A DNA stretch of 64,000 bases from Favolaschia claudopus (Eukaryota; Basidiomycota; Agaricomycetes; Agaricales; Mycenaceae): NCBI GenBank assembly GCA_037176885.1, contig JAWWNJ010000002.1, positions 1,302,001-1,366,000 on the forward strand, in the 5' to 3' direction. The notes beneath the pieces are model-generated. The model saw only the letters and a list, made by a program, of their open reading frames with translations. It was not told the origin of the DNA and did not search any database. The position numbers and the translations under genes are program-made. Of this stretch, positions 1 through 11,848 are shown piece after piece. The first letter of the stretch is position 1. Each line of letters opens with the position of its first letter.

Positions 1-2354
1 CTGATTCAAAACCTTCAGACCGAGCGGCTGAAATCCTGGCCAACCTTTGCATGAGACTGTTTTCGTCTCCTGACCGGCCTTTGTCCGTTGCGGAGTCGCC
101 GGTTCAGGAAGCGCCGACTTGGCTCTTGAAGGCCAATGTGACTGTGTTCCGCCATGCCGACCGAACTCCGAAGCAGAAACTCAAGTTGTAGGTGTATTTT
201 CTTTACAAGATTCAAGCCTTCTCATTGATTCTTGGTAGCAATTTCCCGATCGGCGAACCTTGGACCCAGCCCTTCGTCACTCTGCTGAACGGAGAGAAGG
301 AGGAGATCATTTTGCGCGAAAAGAAACAGCTGAATTTCATCGCGGTTGCGGTCAATGAGGCTAAAAGCCTCGGCGCGAATGGAGAAGACCTTGTCAAGCT
401 CTCTCAATTGAACAATGCTCTATTCAGCAAGATTGATTTACCAGGGACGAAGGCGCAACTCAAGCCTGTCTACTCCAAGCGCCAGCCCGGTCAAGGTCGG
501 CGATTGACGAAATTGACGCTGGTGTTCAAATGGTGCGTTCAATCGATTTCCTCGCTAATATCTTATCTAAGTCCCTGGAAGGGGCGGCGAATTTACTCAC
601 TCTGCACGATACCAATCTCGAGATCTCGGAGAAAATATGAAGAAGGATATCTCTATCATGAGTGAGTGCCGCCCCAAAAATCACTTTCTTTTCCTCTCAA
701 ATTTAATCGCCGGTCAGACAAGGATGCTCTCAACAATGTCAAGGTTCTATATTCCTTTCTTGAAGGTGTACTGCTGTCAGTCTGAAATCTCTTCCCCAGA
801 TATTCACATCCTCCGAACGACGGGTCATTGCTTCAGCTGAGATATTCGCCGCTGCCCTGGTAGACTCGCAGAATTCGACCTACAGCGCGCCATCTTCCAC
901 CTCCAGCTCGATATCTTCGCGCTCTTCAACAGACATCGCAGCGTTGAGCAACAAGACGAACGTCACGTCGCCTGTTCAGGCTACACAGTCTCCGTCTCCG
1001 CATCAGACGCCGTTGAACTTGATAGTGCGGAAAGATTTGCTGGATGACTCAAACGCAGCGAAGGACTTGACAGATGATGTTAAGAAGCGATTAAAGATCC
1101 TATTGCGACCTGGAGAACCGGAGAAACGACCCGAACTAACGTGGCCGAAGAGCATGAACAAGGAGCCAGTGGAGGTTGTGAAAGAAGTCATTGAGCTCTT
1201 GAGCTCGTTCAGGACCATTATGCGGAGGAACTTTGAGAATATGGATGTAGACAAGATTCAGGAGCGATGGTGAGACTCTCGATAATTTGCTTTCTCTTCA
1301 GCTGTAAATTTATACGTCCGTAGGTGTTGCGGAGATGAGCCCTGGCTTTTCGAGAACGCTGGGAGAAACTTTTTGAAGATTTCTGCGACGTGGAACAGAA
1401 AAAGTTCGATCCCTCGAGGGTCTGTTTCTTTTTCGCTTGTTCGTCGAACTCATACTGAACTGGCTCCAGGTTTCAGAGCTGTACGACACAATCAAGTATT
1501 GTGCGCTCCATCATCGGACCTTCCTGTTTGCAATCTTCGACGAGAACGGTCGCTCTGATCAGTCTCAAAGCCCCCCGGACCGAAAACTGCACGAGCTGTA
1601 TGGTCGCGCAAAGGCTCTCTTTGATTTAGTCGCACCTCAAGAGTACGGAATAGATCCAGATGAGAAGTGGGTGCTGTTTTCAGACTTCAGGCAGATTGCT
1701 GACTGACATCGTGTAGAGAGGAGATCGGTTGTCCTCACTTCTCTCCCTTTGTTGCGGAATGTCGTCGAGGATTTGGAAGCGGCTCGAAATAACGGAGGAA
1801 GCTCCCTGACTCTGTATTTCACCAAGGAAAGCCACATCCACACCCTCGTCAACCTTGTTTTACACTCCGGTCTTCCCATCGCCAACCGTCGCATTCCGGA
1901 GCTTGACTACTGTGTCAGTGCCTTTACTGCTTGTCCCCTTCGTCCTTGCTGACCGACCGATCATGTAGTCGCACATAACGTTCGAGCTCTATGAGCGGAA
2001 CTACGGCCGGGGCAAATCCGACAAGGAATATTCTATCAGGCTGTCAGTCAGCGAAGGCGCGCACTCCTCGAATGTTCTCGATTCCACCCTGGACGCACGG
2101 CACTCGCTCAACGTGCAAGCCCGCAAGTGAGTCGATCGCGAATCATAGTCAATCCTATAGCACTGACGATGAACAGAAAATTGACACAACACCTGCCGTA
2201 TTCTCTGGTCATCGAAAAGCTTTCCAAACATTTCCATAGATTGGAAGACATCGACGAAGATACAGGCCCGGACACCCCCTACGAAACCATCACCTCGAAC
2301 CCGCTCATCGTCGCGCCGGGGAACGATAGTAGCACTAGTAGCGACGATCCCTAG
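1..2354 (+). CDS. VIP1: Inositol hexakisphosphate/diphosphoinositol pentakisphosphate kinase (Vip1/Asp1/PPIP5K), 3' part
   Basis: Partial gene; the N-terminal ATP-grasp kinase domain lies left of the window. What is present is the histidine-acid-phosphatase-like domain. It opens with [10 protein letters not shown] (the RHxxRxP phosphatase signature) near 155-180 and continues through [39 protein letters not shown] and [18 protein letters not shown] to the C-terminal [14 protein letters not shown]. Exons are joined by short introns, for example 188-238, one ending just before 581, and one between 661 and about 719. The stop is at 2352-2354. The family makes 1-diphospho-inositol phosphates, and its phosphatase-like half is known to counteract the kinase. 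The tail after about residue DIDEDTG is short and acidic/serine-rich. Identity is secure; exact exon ends are inferred. It converges on the next gene, with about 95 bp between stops. Confidence 0.93.
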
Positions 2355-2448
2355 AACCATAGACCCCTGTAGACCTCTCGTAGAGTAAGTAATGTAAGAT
2401 CCTGTAAATACATAGACCGTCCGCTGGTAATATACTGTACTCGACTGG

Positions 2449-3442
2449 TTAGCCTTGTTGCGGTTCTTGTTGCCATTCTTTTAGTCCGAGTTTGGCACGC
2501 ATGGTTTGTAGTTGGTCGGGGGCGAGTTCTCTGAAGGGAAGAGCATCCTTCGGTTTTCCTTTCAGTGTTGGATGGTCTCGGTCAAAGAGAGCAGGCGCGG
2601 ATTGTGAGAGGAGAGAAGATTGAGAGGCTAAGCCGGCAAACGACGAAGTTGTCTCGTGGTATCTGGATACTAGTTGTGAGGATGGCCAGGCGTTTCGGAG
2701 GGCAAGATGGCTTACAATCGATATGCCTCTTTGTTCAAGCAATCCGACTCCTTGATTTCATCGAGGGCGTGTTTCTTGAACGCTGCCTTGATATAATGGA
2801 GGATGTCGAATACCCGATGTTCCTTTGGCCTAGTGCAACGTCAAATGAGAACTTTCCTTCAACAGAAATTATTTGAGAATTATTCACCGCCATGGACGAA
2901 ACCGCGGGGCGAGATTGAAGATCCCAGAATGTGAGATAAGCGGATGGGACACGACGTCGGTCACAAATTGCACGACGGGCGGGCTTTCGGGGTAGTTATT
3001 CGGGAACGTAAGGCGGAATTTGAGGATGGCGTCGGCATAGTATCCTTTCACCACCCAGCCGCTCAGTCTTGCATCGACCCAATGTACGCTGCATCCATTG
3101 CTCACCTTGGTGCACGAAGAATACCGCGTCCCATACCAAAAAGTTCTCCGGTGATGGCACGACATACATGCCTGAAATGCAATGAGGGTTGAGTTGATTC
3201 TTGCTTGAGAGCAGCCATGCTTGGTCAACCTAAGGGACAGTGGTTCTGGTGTTGCAGTGCCGCATATTCTAGGGATATCATCATGCGCGTCGCGGGGTCG
3301 GAAGAGTCGGGAGCTATGGGTGCCGCGGGCTTCTTCTGCGGTCTGCAGCGGGCGCCGCTCAGTATTATGTCCTGAGGCGCCAAACGAGTCGACCCTTGAC
3401 TCACGCTGTCGGTAGCGACTTTGGTCTCGTCGTGAAATCCAT
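2449..3442 (-). CDS. AKTIP/FTS-like ubiquitin-conjugating enzyme variant (UEV-type)
   Basis: Five or six exons on the minus strand. The start is taken at 3442 (MDFTTRPKSLPT), followed by an intron beginning at 3404 (GTGAGT). The assembled protein has a proline/alanine-rich leader, ISLEYAALQHQNHCPLG, then a UBC fold: MYVVPSPENFLVWDAVFFVHQ, GYYADAILKFRLTFPNNYP, SHPLISHSGIFNLAPRFRPW and EHRVFDILHYIKAAFKKHAL. This order and the LEYxxLxxQ...GMYVxPS pattern match the AKTIP (Fused Toes, FTS) family, which in animals works with Hook proteins in vesicle/dynein transport. The position where active E2s carry the catalytic Cys (HPN...GxICL) reads HPLISHSGIFNL, with no Cys, so it is probably catalytically dead. 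The C-terminus contains DRDHPTLKGK and ends EPQQG. Family assignment is strong; the function in fungi is inferred from the animal homologue. Confidence 0.85.
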
Positions 3443-3557
3443 GGAGGGAACGAGATTGACGAGCATGGTGGCAAGAGCAGAAGGTAATGCGATCAAATAT
3501 GCGGTTGGCTACACGGTCGTTCTGCTAATTACGATACAAACAAATCTGGTAAACTCT

Positions 3558-5432
3558 CTATCGCGAATAACCGCCTGTGTAACGCGGGCCTCTATCTTTA
3601 TTTCGGTCGCGGTGTCTGTCTTCGCGGCCTGTGTCGCGGTCGTTACGATACTTCGACTCTGAGGCGCGGTTACGGTCCTTTGCGGGGCGATCTGGTGGTG
3701 GACGGTCGCTGAGTCGGTCCGTGAGTGAAATTTTAGAAGAGGAGGCAATAGGCATCGCGCGTGGTTTCGAGGGAAGTGTCATTTTTCGAGGACCTGTTGG
3801 AATGTTTCCCGATGGACGCCGCTCGCGTTCGGGCTTCTTTCCCATATTTTGAAACCAGTCGTTCGCGTCATCGTCCTCATCCTGTTGCTGCCGCCGAGCT
3901 AACTTTTCCATCTCCTTCTTCTTCGCTTGCCGCCCGACATTCTCCACTCCTCCTGGCAGAGGGATATCGCTCCGCCAGTCACGCAGTGGTCGACTTGTTT
4001 GTTCCTCTATAGTGAATGGTCCCTGGGTGAGCCAGTAATGGCTGAAAGCGGTGGGTTCAACAATCTCTTCTGAGTGATAGAATTCTCGACAGTCCTTTAC
4101 ACGGCGTTAGTTGGCGATTCGAGGTGGAGGTAGAAAAGACTCACATCGCCCCAATGTCCTGATTCTCCGCAGTTGTAGCAGCAAGCATCACGAGCGATAT
4201 AGCCTTCGCCGCCTTGTCCTAAAGCGATACCCATCCTTTCTTTCCGTGATTTGAGAATACGCTCATGCTCTTCCTCCTCGACATAGACATAGACTCGCCA
4301 CAAAAGTGGACATTCCTACGAGACGCCTGAGTGATAGCCAGCACAAGTCAGCCAACACAACTCACAGTTGTCAGGTGCGATGTAGAAAAACACCTCTCAC
4401 AAACGCCCGACATGGCCGCACGTTGGTTCGGGCATTCCTAGTTCCAGGTCTGACGTCGCCCTACAGTATGCTGGAAAAGGACGAAAAACTCACGTCGATA
4501 AGATGACCGCGCATTCCACATCTAAAGCAATTCTTGGACGATTTACATCTGTAGGAGGGTTAACGGGACCTCAATGTGAGAGCTACTCGAGGAGTCCGGT
4601 ACCTGAACGTAGCATGGTCGTCCCGAGCCCCACATGTCAAGCACTTGAAGGCCGTCAGAGAAATTCTGGCAAGGGAAAAAGTAACGCACAATCAGAGTTA
4701 CACAGGCTGCAGCTATATGGCCTTCATCTCCACATTTTTTACAGATAATCATACGCTTCTCGTTTTCCTCGGGCTGCTCCTCGTAGTAACGCACAAAGTC
4801 CTGGGAGTGTTGAATGGCAATTAGCAAAGCATGATACCTGGTAGTACCTTTCTGTTATCGTAGTCTAGGTATTCAATGTAGTCGTCATCTTCATCCGAGT
4901 CAACGGGCTCTGTTGGGAGGATAGGATCGGGGGTGTCGCCAAATATAGAGACATGAGGAGGGAGCACGAGATCGGGTTCCTCAACGGGAGCTGCAGGAGC
5001 ATAGCGTGCGGCGGCGGGCAATGAAGCAGGGGCTTTGTCGACGACATACAACTCCTCATTCGGAATGCGAGAGTCGCGCTCTGTAGATCTGTCGCGTCGA
5101 GACCTTTTTCTATCGGTTTCGCGAGAAGAATCGCGCCGGCGTTTTCCATGGTCTGTATCACGCCTTTCGTCCCTGGAGCGGTGCGACGAGCGTTCCTTGC
5201 GCGTCGACCCGTGGTCGTGGTCGCGGTCGCGTTCACGGGGGCGGTCGTCGTCGCGGTGTCTGTCGTGGTGTCGGTCGCGTCTGTCAGGCGAATCGTCCCG
5301 TTGCTTCTCCTTTGAATCTCGTTTCTTTTGTCTCCTCTCTGCTCGTCGCTCTTTCCTCCGAGTCTGCTTGTTGTCTGCGTCGCTTGGGCCAGGAGAATCC
5401 AAGGTGAGGTCAATAACCTCCGTCATTGACAT
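3558..5432 (-). CDS. AIR1: Air1/Air2-like CCHC zinc-knuckle protein (TRAMP complex RNA-binding subunit)
   Basis: Multi-exon minus-strand gene. It has a long basic R/D/S/H-rich N-terminal region, an acidic DSDEDDDYIEYLDYDNR segment, then five zinc knuckles: CKKCGDEGHIAAAC, CLTCGARDDHATFRC, CFRCGMRGHLID..C, CERCFSTSHLTTEC and CYNCGESGHWGDDC. Between knuckles 4 and 5 sits LWRVYVYVEEEEHE, matching the IWRxY motif that Air1/Air2 use to contact the Trf4/5 poly(A) polymerase. The C-terminal exon (3558-3947) is K/R/D-rich and ends GGYSR. In yeast Air proteins feed nuclear RNAs to the exosome. The start is placed at the MSMTEVIDLTLDS methionine (5432) because an upstream in-frame Met (5525) would overlap the start of the divergent neighbour. 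N-terminal VIDLT looks like a SUMO-interaction motif. Some internal splice sites are inferred. Confidence 0.85.
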
Positions 5433-5503
5433 TGAGGCGGAAGCAAACCCAGTAGTAAATTTCAATTCAACATGTGTCAACAAATGTTTCCGAGTTCGTG
5501 ACC

Positions 5504-8110
5504 ATGTCCGCCGCGCCACTACCATTTGGTTGGACTGAGCACATCAGTCAGTTTCTTGACTATCGTAGTCAACACATTTTCAGACGCGTCTAGGTCCCAC
5601 CGGCCAACCGTATTTCTACAATATCAACACCAAGGAATCAACCTATGTCCGCCCCATCCTCCCTCCCACAGCGCAAACAACCACCAAGAAAAAGAAGGAG
5701 AAGCCTCTTGTGAAGACTCCAATTCCTGGAACAGACTGGTTGCGTGTCAAGACTACGGAAGGAAATGTATTTTATTCGAACAAGACCAAGAAGGAGAGCA
5801 TATGGCACGTCCCAGAAGAAATCAAGGAAGCGGTCGAGGCGCTGGAGAAACATGAACGAGAAGAACAAGAACGAGCTGCCGAGACTGCAGCCTCCGCCGA
5901 CATCGCTCGCGAAATCGAGAGGGTCAAGAATGAGGTCGTGGACGCAGTTAAACGAAAGGCGGAGGACCCTGTCCCTATGAATGAGATTGTGGTAACGAAG
6001 AAGGCCAAAATTGATGACGAGGAGGAGGATGAGGAGAGCGATGATGAGAACGAGATGGAGGAGGATTGGGAAAAGGAAGCAGCTGCTCAACTTGCTGCTG
6101 AGGCGGAGGAGGAGAGGCAAAGAGTGGAGGCAGAGGCGCAAAGGATACGGGACGAAGAAGAGGCAGAAAAACAAAAGCTTCTAGCCGCCAAGCTCACTAT
6201 ACCGGACCGGGTGGATTTATCGGTGGAAGAGGCAAAGGCGTTGTTCAAGGTAATTTATTACACTCCTGCACTTTCGTTCCTCAAGACGTTTTGTGTTCTA
6301 GACGCTGCTCAGGGAGAAGGACATTAATCCGTTGCATCCTTGGGATGTCGCTCTACCCAAATTTGTTTCAGACCCACGGTATATCTTACTCCAGTCTGTA
6401 TCAGCTCGCCGAGAGGCCTTCGATGAATACTGTCGCGAACGAGCTCGAGAGATACGGCAAGCCAATGTGAAGAAAGAGAAGGAAACTCTTGACCCTAAAG
6501 AAGAATTCGAACGGTTTTTGAAGGAAGAGGTGAAGAGCACTAGGACGAGTTGGTCTGATTTTCGTCGGACCTGGAAGAAAGATCGACGGTTTTACGGTTG
6601 GGGTCGCGATGATCGAGAGAGGGAGAAGAAATTCCGGGAATGGGTCAGAGAACTCGGCGAGCGTAAATCTCTCGTCCTGAAGCCGCCGCCGCACTGTTTC
6701 TAATTTGCTGCTAGAAAAGAGGGCTGCTGCTCTGAAGGCAGAGAACGACTTCTTCGCTCTATTGAGAGAACGAGGAGTCGCAATCAAAGAGGGCTCGGTC
6801 TGGAAAGACGTAAGTTCAGTTTCCAATCCTTTCTCTGTTGGTCTGTGAACACTTTATCAGGTCAAGCGCGATTTGACCGACGACCCACGTTACGATGCCG
6901 TGGGATCATCGTCGCTTCGCGAAGAGCTTTTCAACACTTTCCTGAAGGGAAAGTCGTCTACTTCCAATGTCCCGGTTGACCAGACCACCAATGCCAACAA
7001 CACCGACAATATTGAAGAGGAGTCGTACGAAGATCAACAAAAGAAACGTCGACAACGCGCTGAACAGGCGGTCAAAGAACGGGAAGAAAAAGTACGAGCC
7101 GATCGCGGTCGCGTTGAAGCTGAAATCGGACGATCTCGTCAACTGGGCGACAAGGAGGAGGGCGAAATGCTGTTCAAGTGCGCCAATGACTTTCCGCTGA
7201 CCTGGGTTCGGCTTGTGGCGCTGACCCTCGGATTTCTTTCCCCAATCCAGGAGCCTGCTCACAGACGCTGTTCGAGACCCCCAGGTACGGAACTCTTGAG
7301 GAGCGTCCAGTATCTCATTTGCTTTATCACTCAGACTACATGGGACATCATCGTGCCCTCACTTTCCATCGATCCTCGGTTCAGAAACTCTCCCCTCTCG
7401 GTGAATGCGCAGATCAGCCTATTCAACGCTCATATCACCCATCTCCGCGCAAAACATTTGGCGGCGCTTCATGCCATTTTCGAAGCTCACGCACTTTCAT
7501 TGGCCACCTCTTTCGATTCTTTGCCCCTTGATTCTTTACTCAGTGCATTGCCTGTGAAGAAACTAGGGTTCGACGTACGCTCACTGGAGCAAGAGTTTGA
7601 GCGATGGCAGAGAGAGCGAACTACTGACTCCAGGAAGGCTTTCGACGAGATGCTCGCAGAAAATTCTTTTGTCGAGTTCTGGGGGAAATTGAGGAAGATT
7701 GGAGGAGAAGGGGTAGGTTTTATGGTTGTTTCACTGGTCGCTTCTGATATCTATGCCTGCTAGGTGGACGGTGGTGTCAAAGCCGATGAGACAGAAGAAG
7801 ACCAAGGAGAGGGCGGCGGCGGCAAAGTTGATATGAAGGTCCTTGCCAAGGGTGTAGATGTTGGTGAAATCGAAAAGGTTCTGAAGGTTTGAATTCTTCG
7901 TTTTGCACTCCACGAGCAGCAATCTGAATCTGTATTCCTTTGCTAGAACGACAAGAGATACATTATGTTCGACCATGTTCCCGACCAGAGAGAGCGATGG
8001 ATAAGAGTGAGACTTTTGCGATATCCACCGACTACGATTTGCTGATGGTTGCGCAGACATACCTATCCCAACTCTCTGCGCCTCAGCTGTCTGTCCACGT
8101 ACCCAAGTGA
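5504..8110 (+). CDS. WW- and FF-domain protein (TCERG1/CA150- or Urn1-like splicing/elongation factor)
   Basis: The start MSAAPLPFGWTEHIS is at 5504. An intron from about 5545 completes WW domain 1 (LPFGWTEHISPTGQPYFYN, then KESTYVRP). WW domain 2 is GTDWLRVKTTEGNVFYSN, then KESIWHVP. A K/E-rich coiled stretch (about 5.85-6.18 kb) follows, including an acidic DDEEEDEESDDENEMEED. Then come several FF-type helical repeats, for example PDRVDLSVEEAKALFKTLLRE, DPKEEFERFLKEEVKSTRTSW, SLREELFNTFL and EGEMLFKSLLTDAVRDPQTTW. The protein ends SQLSAPQLSVHVPK with the stop at 8108-8110. WW modules bind proline-rich splicing factors and FF repeats bind phosphorylated CTD or spliceosome partners in this family. 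Introns are about 50-60 nt. The family call is firm; the exact orthologue (TCERG1 or Urn1) is not settled. Confidence 0.87.
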
Positions 8111-8260
8111 TCTGCCCAATTGTCGTAGTTAGATTAACACATTCTGTTGTTCCCGCGAGTATCGCGAGTATATATAACGCCGAGCATCAGCCGTTTGACG
8201 AGGTTGCATCAAGGTCGAAGCAGCGGAGATGGAAACGTGACCGCGTTCCGCCCGACGCGC

Positions 8261-8277
8261 TGACGTGTCACCACGTA
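8261..8277 (+). promoter_or_regulatory. UPRE/ERSE-like unfolded-protein-response element upstream of ER Hsp90
   Basis: The sequence TGACGTGTCACCACGTA lies about 85-100 bp upstream of the ER Hsp90 start codon. It combines TGACGTG, the core bound by Hac1/XBP1/Cib1-type bZIP factors, with CCACG, the ERSE half-site. The position in front of an ER chaperone makes a UPR role likely, but binding is inferred. A TATA-like TATATATAACG lies further upstream near 8169, which would put this element downstream of that TATA. The true transcription start may therefore lie nearer 8300. Confidence 0.6.
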
Positions 8278-8359
8278 GCGCAGAGCCGCGGACCGATTTA
8301 TTAGAACTGTTCTCTCCCAGCCTTGACCCCCGTCGTGCAACGCTTGTGTGCAGTCGAGA

Positions 8360-11300
8360 ATGCGGCTTCTCCGTCCACTCTTTCTATCCTTAACCCTCCT
8401 CTCCTCAGCGTTCGCCCAGGACTTCGATGCCCCGGACGTGCCCAAGGAGAAACATAATTATCAGGTTGGGTCCCGAGTTCTTCGTGAAGAATGTATATCG
8501 TTAACGTGCCCCGACAGAGTGATGTTGCTCGTCTGAGGAAAATCGTCATTAACAGGCAAGCTGTTCCCCTTGGCTTTGATATTGGACAGTAGCTAAATCA
8601 TAGTGCTTAGCCTTTACTCTCACAAGTGAGTTCTACAGGTTCATGCATCCTCCAGACCGTCTTATACTGTATTTCAGAGACATTTTCCTGCGAGAGTTAA
8701 TCTCGAACGCGAATGTACGCGAACGCAGTTTCAATACTCAGCTTCGACTAATGCAATGCAGGATGCTCTGGAAAAATTCCGGTTGACCGCGTTGACGGAC
8801 AAGTCTATTTCGCTTGGCAGCGACCCTCTCAATGTCACTATTAAGGCCATAAAGGACGAGGATGGCAAGGGGGGCCGCATTATCATTTCAGGTTGGTGTG
8901 TTCTTGCAATACGTTGGAAACCAGTCTCAATCGGTGTATGCAGATACTGGTATCGGGATGTCTGTGGAGGAATTGACCACGAATCTTGTTCGTTTTTCGT
9001 AGCTCTCTGTGACTGGTCGTCTTACTGTCGGTGTTTAGGGAACTCTGGCCAAGTCGGGAACCTCGGATTTCCTAGCCAAGGCAGAGAACTCAGACGGCAC
9101 TGGCCAGGGTAACCTCATTGGTGCCTTTGGTCTTGGTTTCTACAGTAGCTTCCTGGTGGCGGATCGCGTCTATGTCGCGTCGATCGCCCCAAAGACAGCT
9201 AAAAACCCCAAGCCGGCCCAAAATGTCTTCAGCTCCTCCTCCGATGACAGTTCGTTCGAGATATTCCCCGACCCTCGTGGAAACACGCTCGGTACTCATG
9301 GAACCGAGATCACTCTCCATTTGAAGGAAGATGCGGTGGAATATCTCGATACTGATAAACTTCGGGGTTTGGTGTACGTTTCCCCAGCTTCTCGTATGTT
9401 CTGTTGCTGACGGCTTGAAAAAGCAACAAGCATTCTTCGTACTCGTCGATCTACCCCATTTACCTCTTTACCCAAGAAACGCAACAAGTCCCGGATGAGG
9501 ATGTTGTTGAACCCTCGGCATCCGAAGATGCGGTTCCCGAAGCTTCGGAAGCTGTGAAGAAAGAATCTGAGGACAGCGACGAGGCCATCGTGGAGGACGA
9601 GCCTGAGGACAAACCTAAAGCCGAGCCTGCTCCTCCTAAGATGAAGAGCGTCGTGGTAGATGAATGGGTTCAACTCAACGCCCTCCCTCCTCTGTGGCAG
9701 CGGTCCGTGCATGTTTTTGCAGTCATATTCTTACCTCTGACTCCGGCATTTAGGGATGCTAAGAATGCCTCTGATGGTCACTTTTCTCTAGAAACCAGCC
9801 GACGTTTCACTGACGTTATTGTTTAGAGGACTATGAACTATTCTACTCGGCGTTTTGGAAGGATTACACCAAGCCTCTCGGATGGACACACTTTTCTGGT
9901 GATTCCGAGTCGGGAACATCCTTCAAGTCGATCATTTATCTCCCCGGCAAACTGTGCGTCTTCTCTTCCAGCCAAGATGTTCAATTTGACGCTTAACACG
10001 CACTCACAGCGATGAAGAGTACTGGAAGCAGCCTCTGACATACAAATCAACCGACGTTAAGCTCATGGTCAAGCGTGTGTTCATCACGTCGGACCTGGGT
10101 GAAGATACCCTTCCGAAATGGGCAAGCTGGGTCAAGGCTGTCGTAGACGCTGAAGATCTTCCGTTGAACGTTTCTCGGGAGACTCTTCAGTCGACTCGGT
10201 TCCTCAGGCAATTGAAGCAGATTATCATGAAGCGAATCCTCCAGCTCTTCGCTCGAATTGCAGAGGACGACAAGGAGAAATTCGAGAAGATCGGAGAAGT
10301 CTATAACTCTGTGTTTAAGCTTGGTGCCGTCGAGGACGTCAAGAATCGTGATAAACTGACAAATCTGGCGCGTTTCACGACAAATCAGAGAAATTTCACC
10401 TCGCTTTCCGAATATCTCGAAAACAAGAAGCAGGGTCAGAAGCAGGTGAATCTTGTTACTCGAACGACCCTACAGCAAGCGTACTGACCGTTTTCTCGAA
10501 TAGATCTTTTACCTCGCCGAGATGGGCAAGTCAGCTGAGAACCTCGCTCAAAGTGTGTTCGTTGAAAAACTTCATGCTCGGGGATACGAAGTTCTCCTTC
10601 TTGGTGAACCGTTGGATGAGATCTTTGTTCAGAATCTCCGTCACTACAAGTGAGTCTATGAGCGTCTACGTTACATTCATGACAATGACCCAACCCTTGC
10701 AGGAACGTTCCTTTCCAAGACGTCGCCAAAGCCGGTCTGAAATTCGGTGATGAAGGTCACTAACATTTTTTCCCACGTTTGCGTTGCCTGATAACAGGTT
10801 TCCTTCAGACCTTGAGGAGCAGGAGAAAGAAGAGAAAGAGGCTGCCACCGAGAGGTATCAACCCTTGCTCAAATATCTCAAAGAACACTCGAACGAGGTC
10901 GTTCGCGATGGTCAGTGTCGCTTCCATCACCATCGCCGAGTCTTGACACGAAAAATCGTTAGTGGTGGTCTCGAACCGTCTGGTTACCAGTCCTTGCGCC
11001 ATCGTTGCGGATAGCCACGGCTACACTGCCAACATGCAGCGGATGATGAGTGCTCAAAACGCCCAAAACGGGAAGAACCCGCAACAAAACTTCATGCATG
11101 AAATGGCGAAGAAAGCCAAGGTTCTGGAAATCAACCCACGCTCTCCACTAATAGAGGGTCTCCTTCGCCGAGTTGAACGGCTTCCTTCGGAGGATGAGGA
11201 GCCCGACGTAGAGGCGGAAGCCGAGCTGAATGAGGTTGCCTCTATTCTCATTGATGGTGCTCTTGTTCGCTCTGGTTTCGAAGTTCCTGATTCCAATATG

Positions 11301-11649
11301 TGGGCAATTCCTTTATCATATGGAGAATTTGCATTTACACCCAACCAGCTTCTTCTCCCGCGTTGACCGCGTTCTGAGACGCTCACTCGGCGTTTCTGAG
11401 ACTGCGCCAACAGACTCGACCGTGAAACCTGCCCCGCCAGTTGATCCCGAACTACCGACGGAGGAATACGTCGCACCCGACCAGTTCGCAGATCAATTCA
11501 TGGACTACAGCCAATTCAAGCAGGAACAACAAGCTCAAGGAGGCGACCAGCCTGGGATTGAACTACCGGACCACTTGAAAGACCAAATTCAAATTGAGAT
11601 GGAGGAAATTGACGAGGACGGGAATGTTGTTGTCCACGACGAACTATAG
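8360..11649 (+). CDS. Endoplasmin/GRP94-type ER Hsp90 chaperone with HDEL
   Basis: The start MRLLRPLFLSLTLLSSAFAQ at 8360 is a clear signal peptide with cleavage expected after AFA. The N-terminal GHKL ATPase domain shows KIVINSLYSHKDIFLREL, ISNANDALEKFRL, DTGIGMSVEEL and GAFGLGFYSSFLVADRV. A charged E/D-rich linker (about 9.48-9.65 kb) precedes the middle domain (DYELFYSAFWKDYTKPLGW, KLMVKRVFITSDLGEDTLP, LPLNVSRETLQ). The C-terminal domain has NRLVTSPCAIVADSHGYTAN. The last four residues are HDEL, the ER retrieval signal; stop at 11647-11649. At least ten short introns interrupt the gene, most in the 5' half. The signal peptide and HDEL separate this from cytosolic Hsp90. Family knowledge: it folds secretory and membrane clients in the ER lumen. 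Confidence 0.95.
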
Positions 11650-11848
11650 CATTATTGGAAGGCAGACATCTTGTATTAACCATATTAACAACGCATCTGG
11701 GACAAAGTTGGAATCAATTGCAAATTAACTCATTGAGAGCAGCAACAACTGAGCAGATTTCTATCCAAAGTGACATAATTAGCTGCCGCGCCCCCATCGT
11801 AACTCGTCTGCTACTTTGATCGTGCAGTACGTGGTGCTGCCTCCGTCC

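Noticed and set aside
5035..5538. Long R/S-rich open frame opposite the Air-like N-terminus
   Set aside because: It is the antisense shadow of the repetitive R/D/S codons of the real gene on the minus strand, and it overlaps the FF-gene start.
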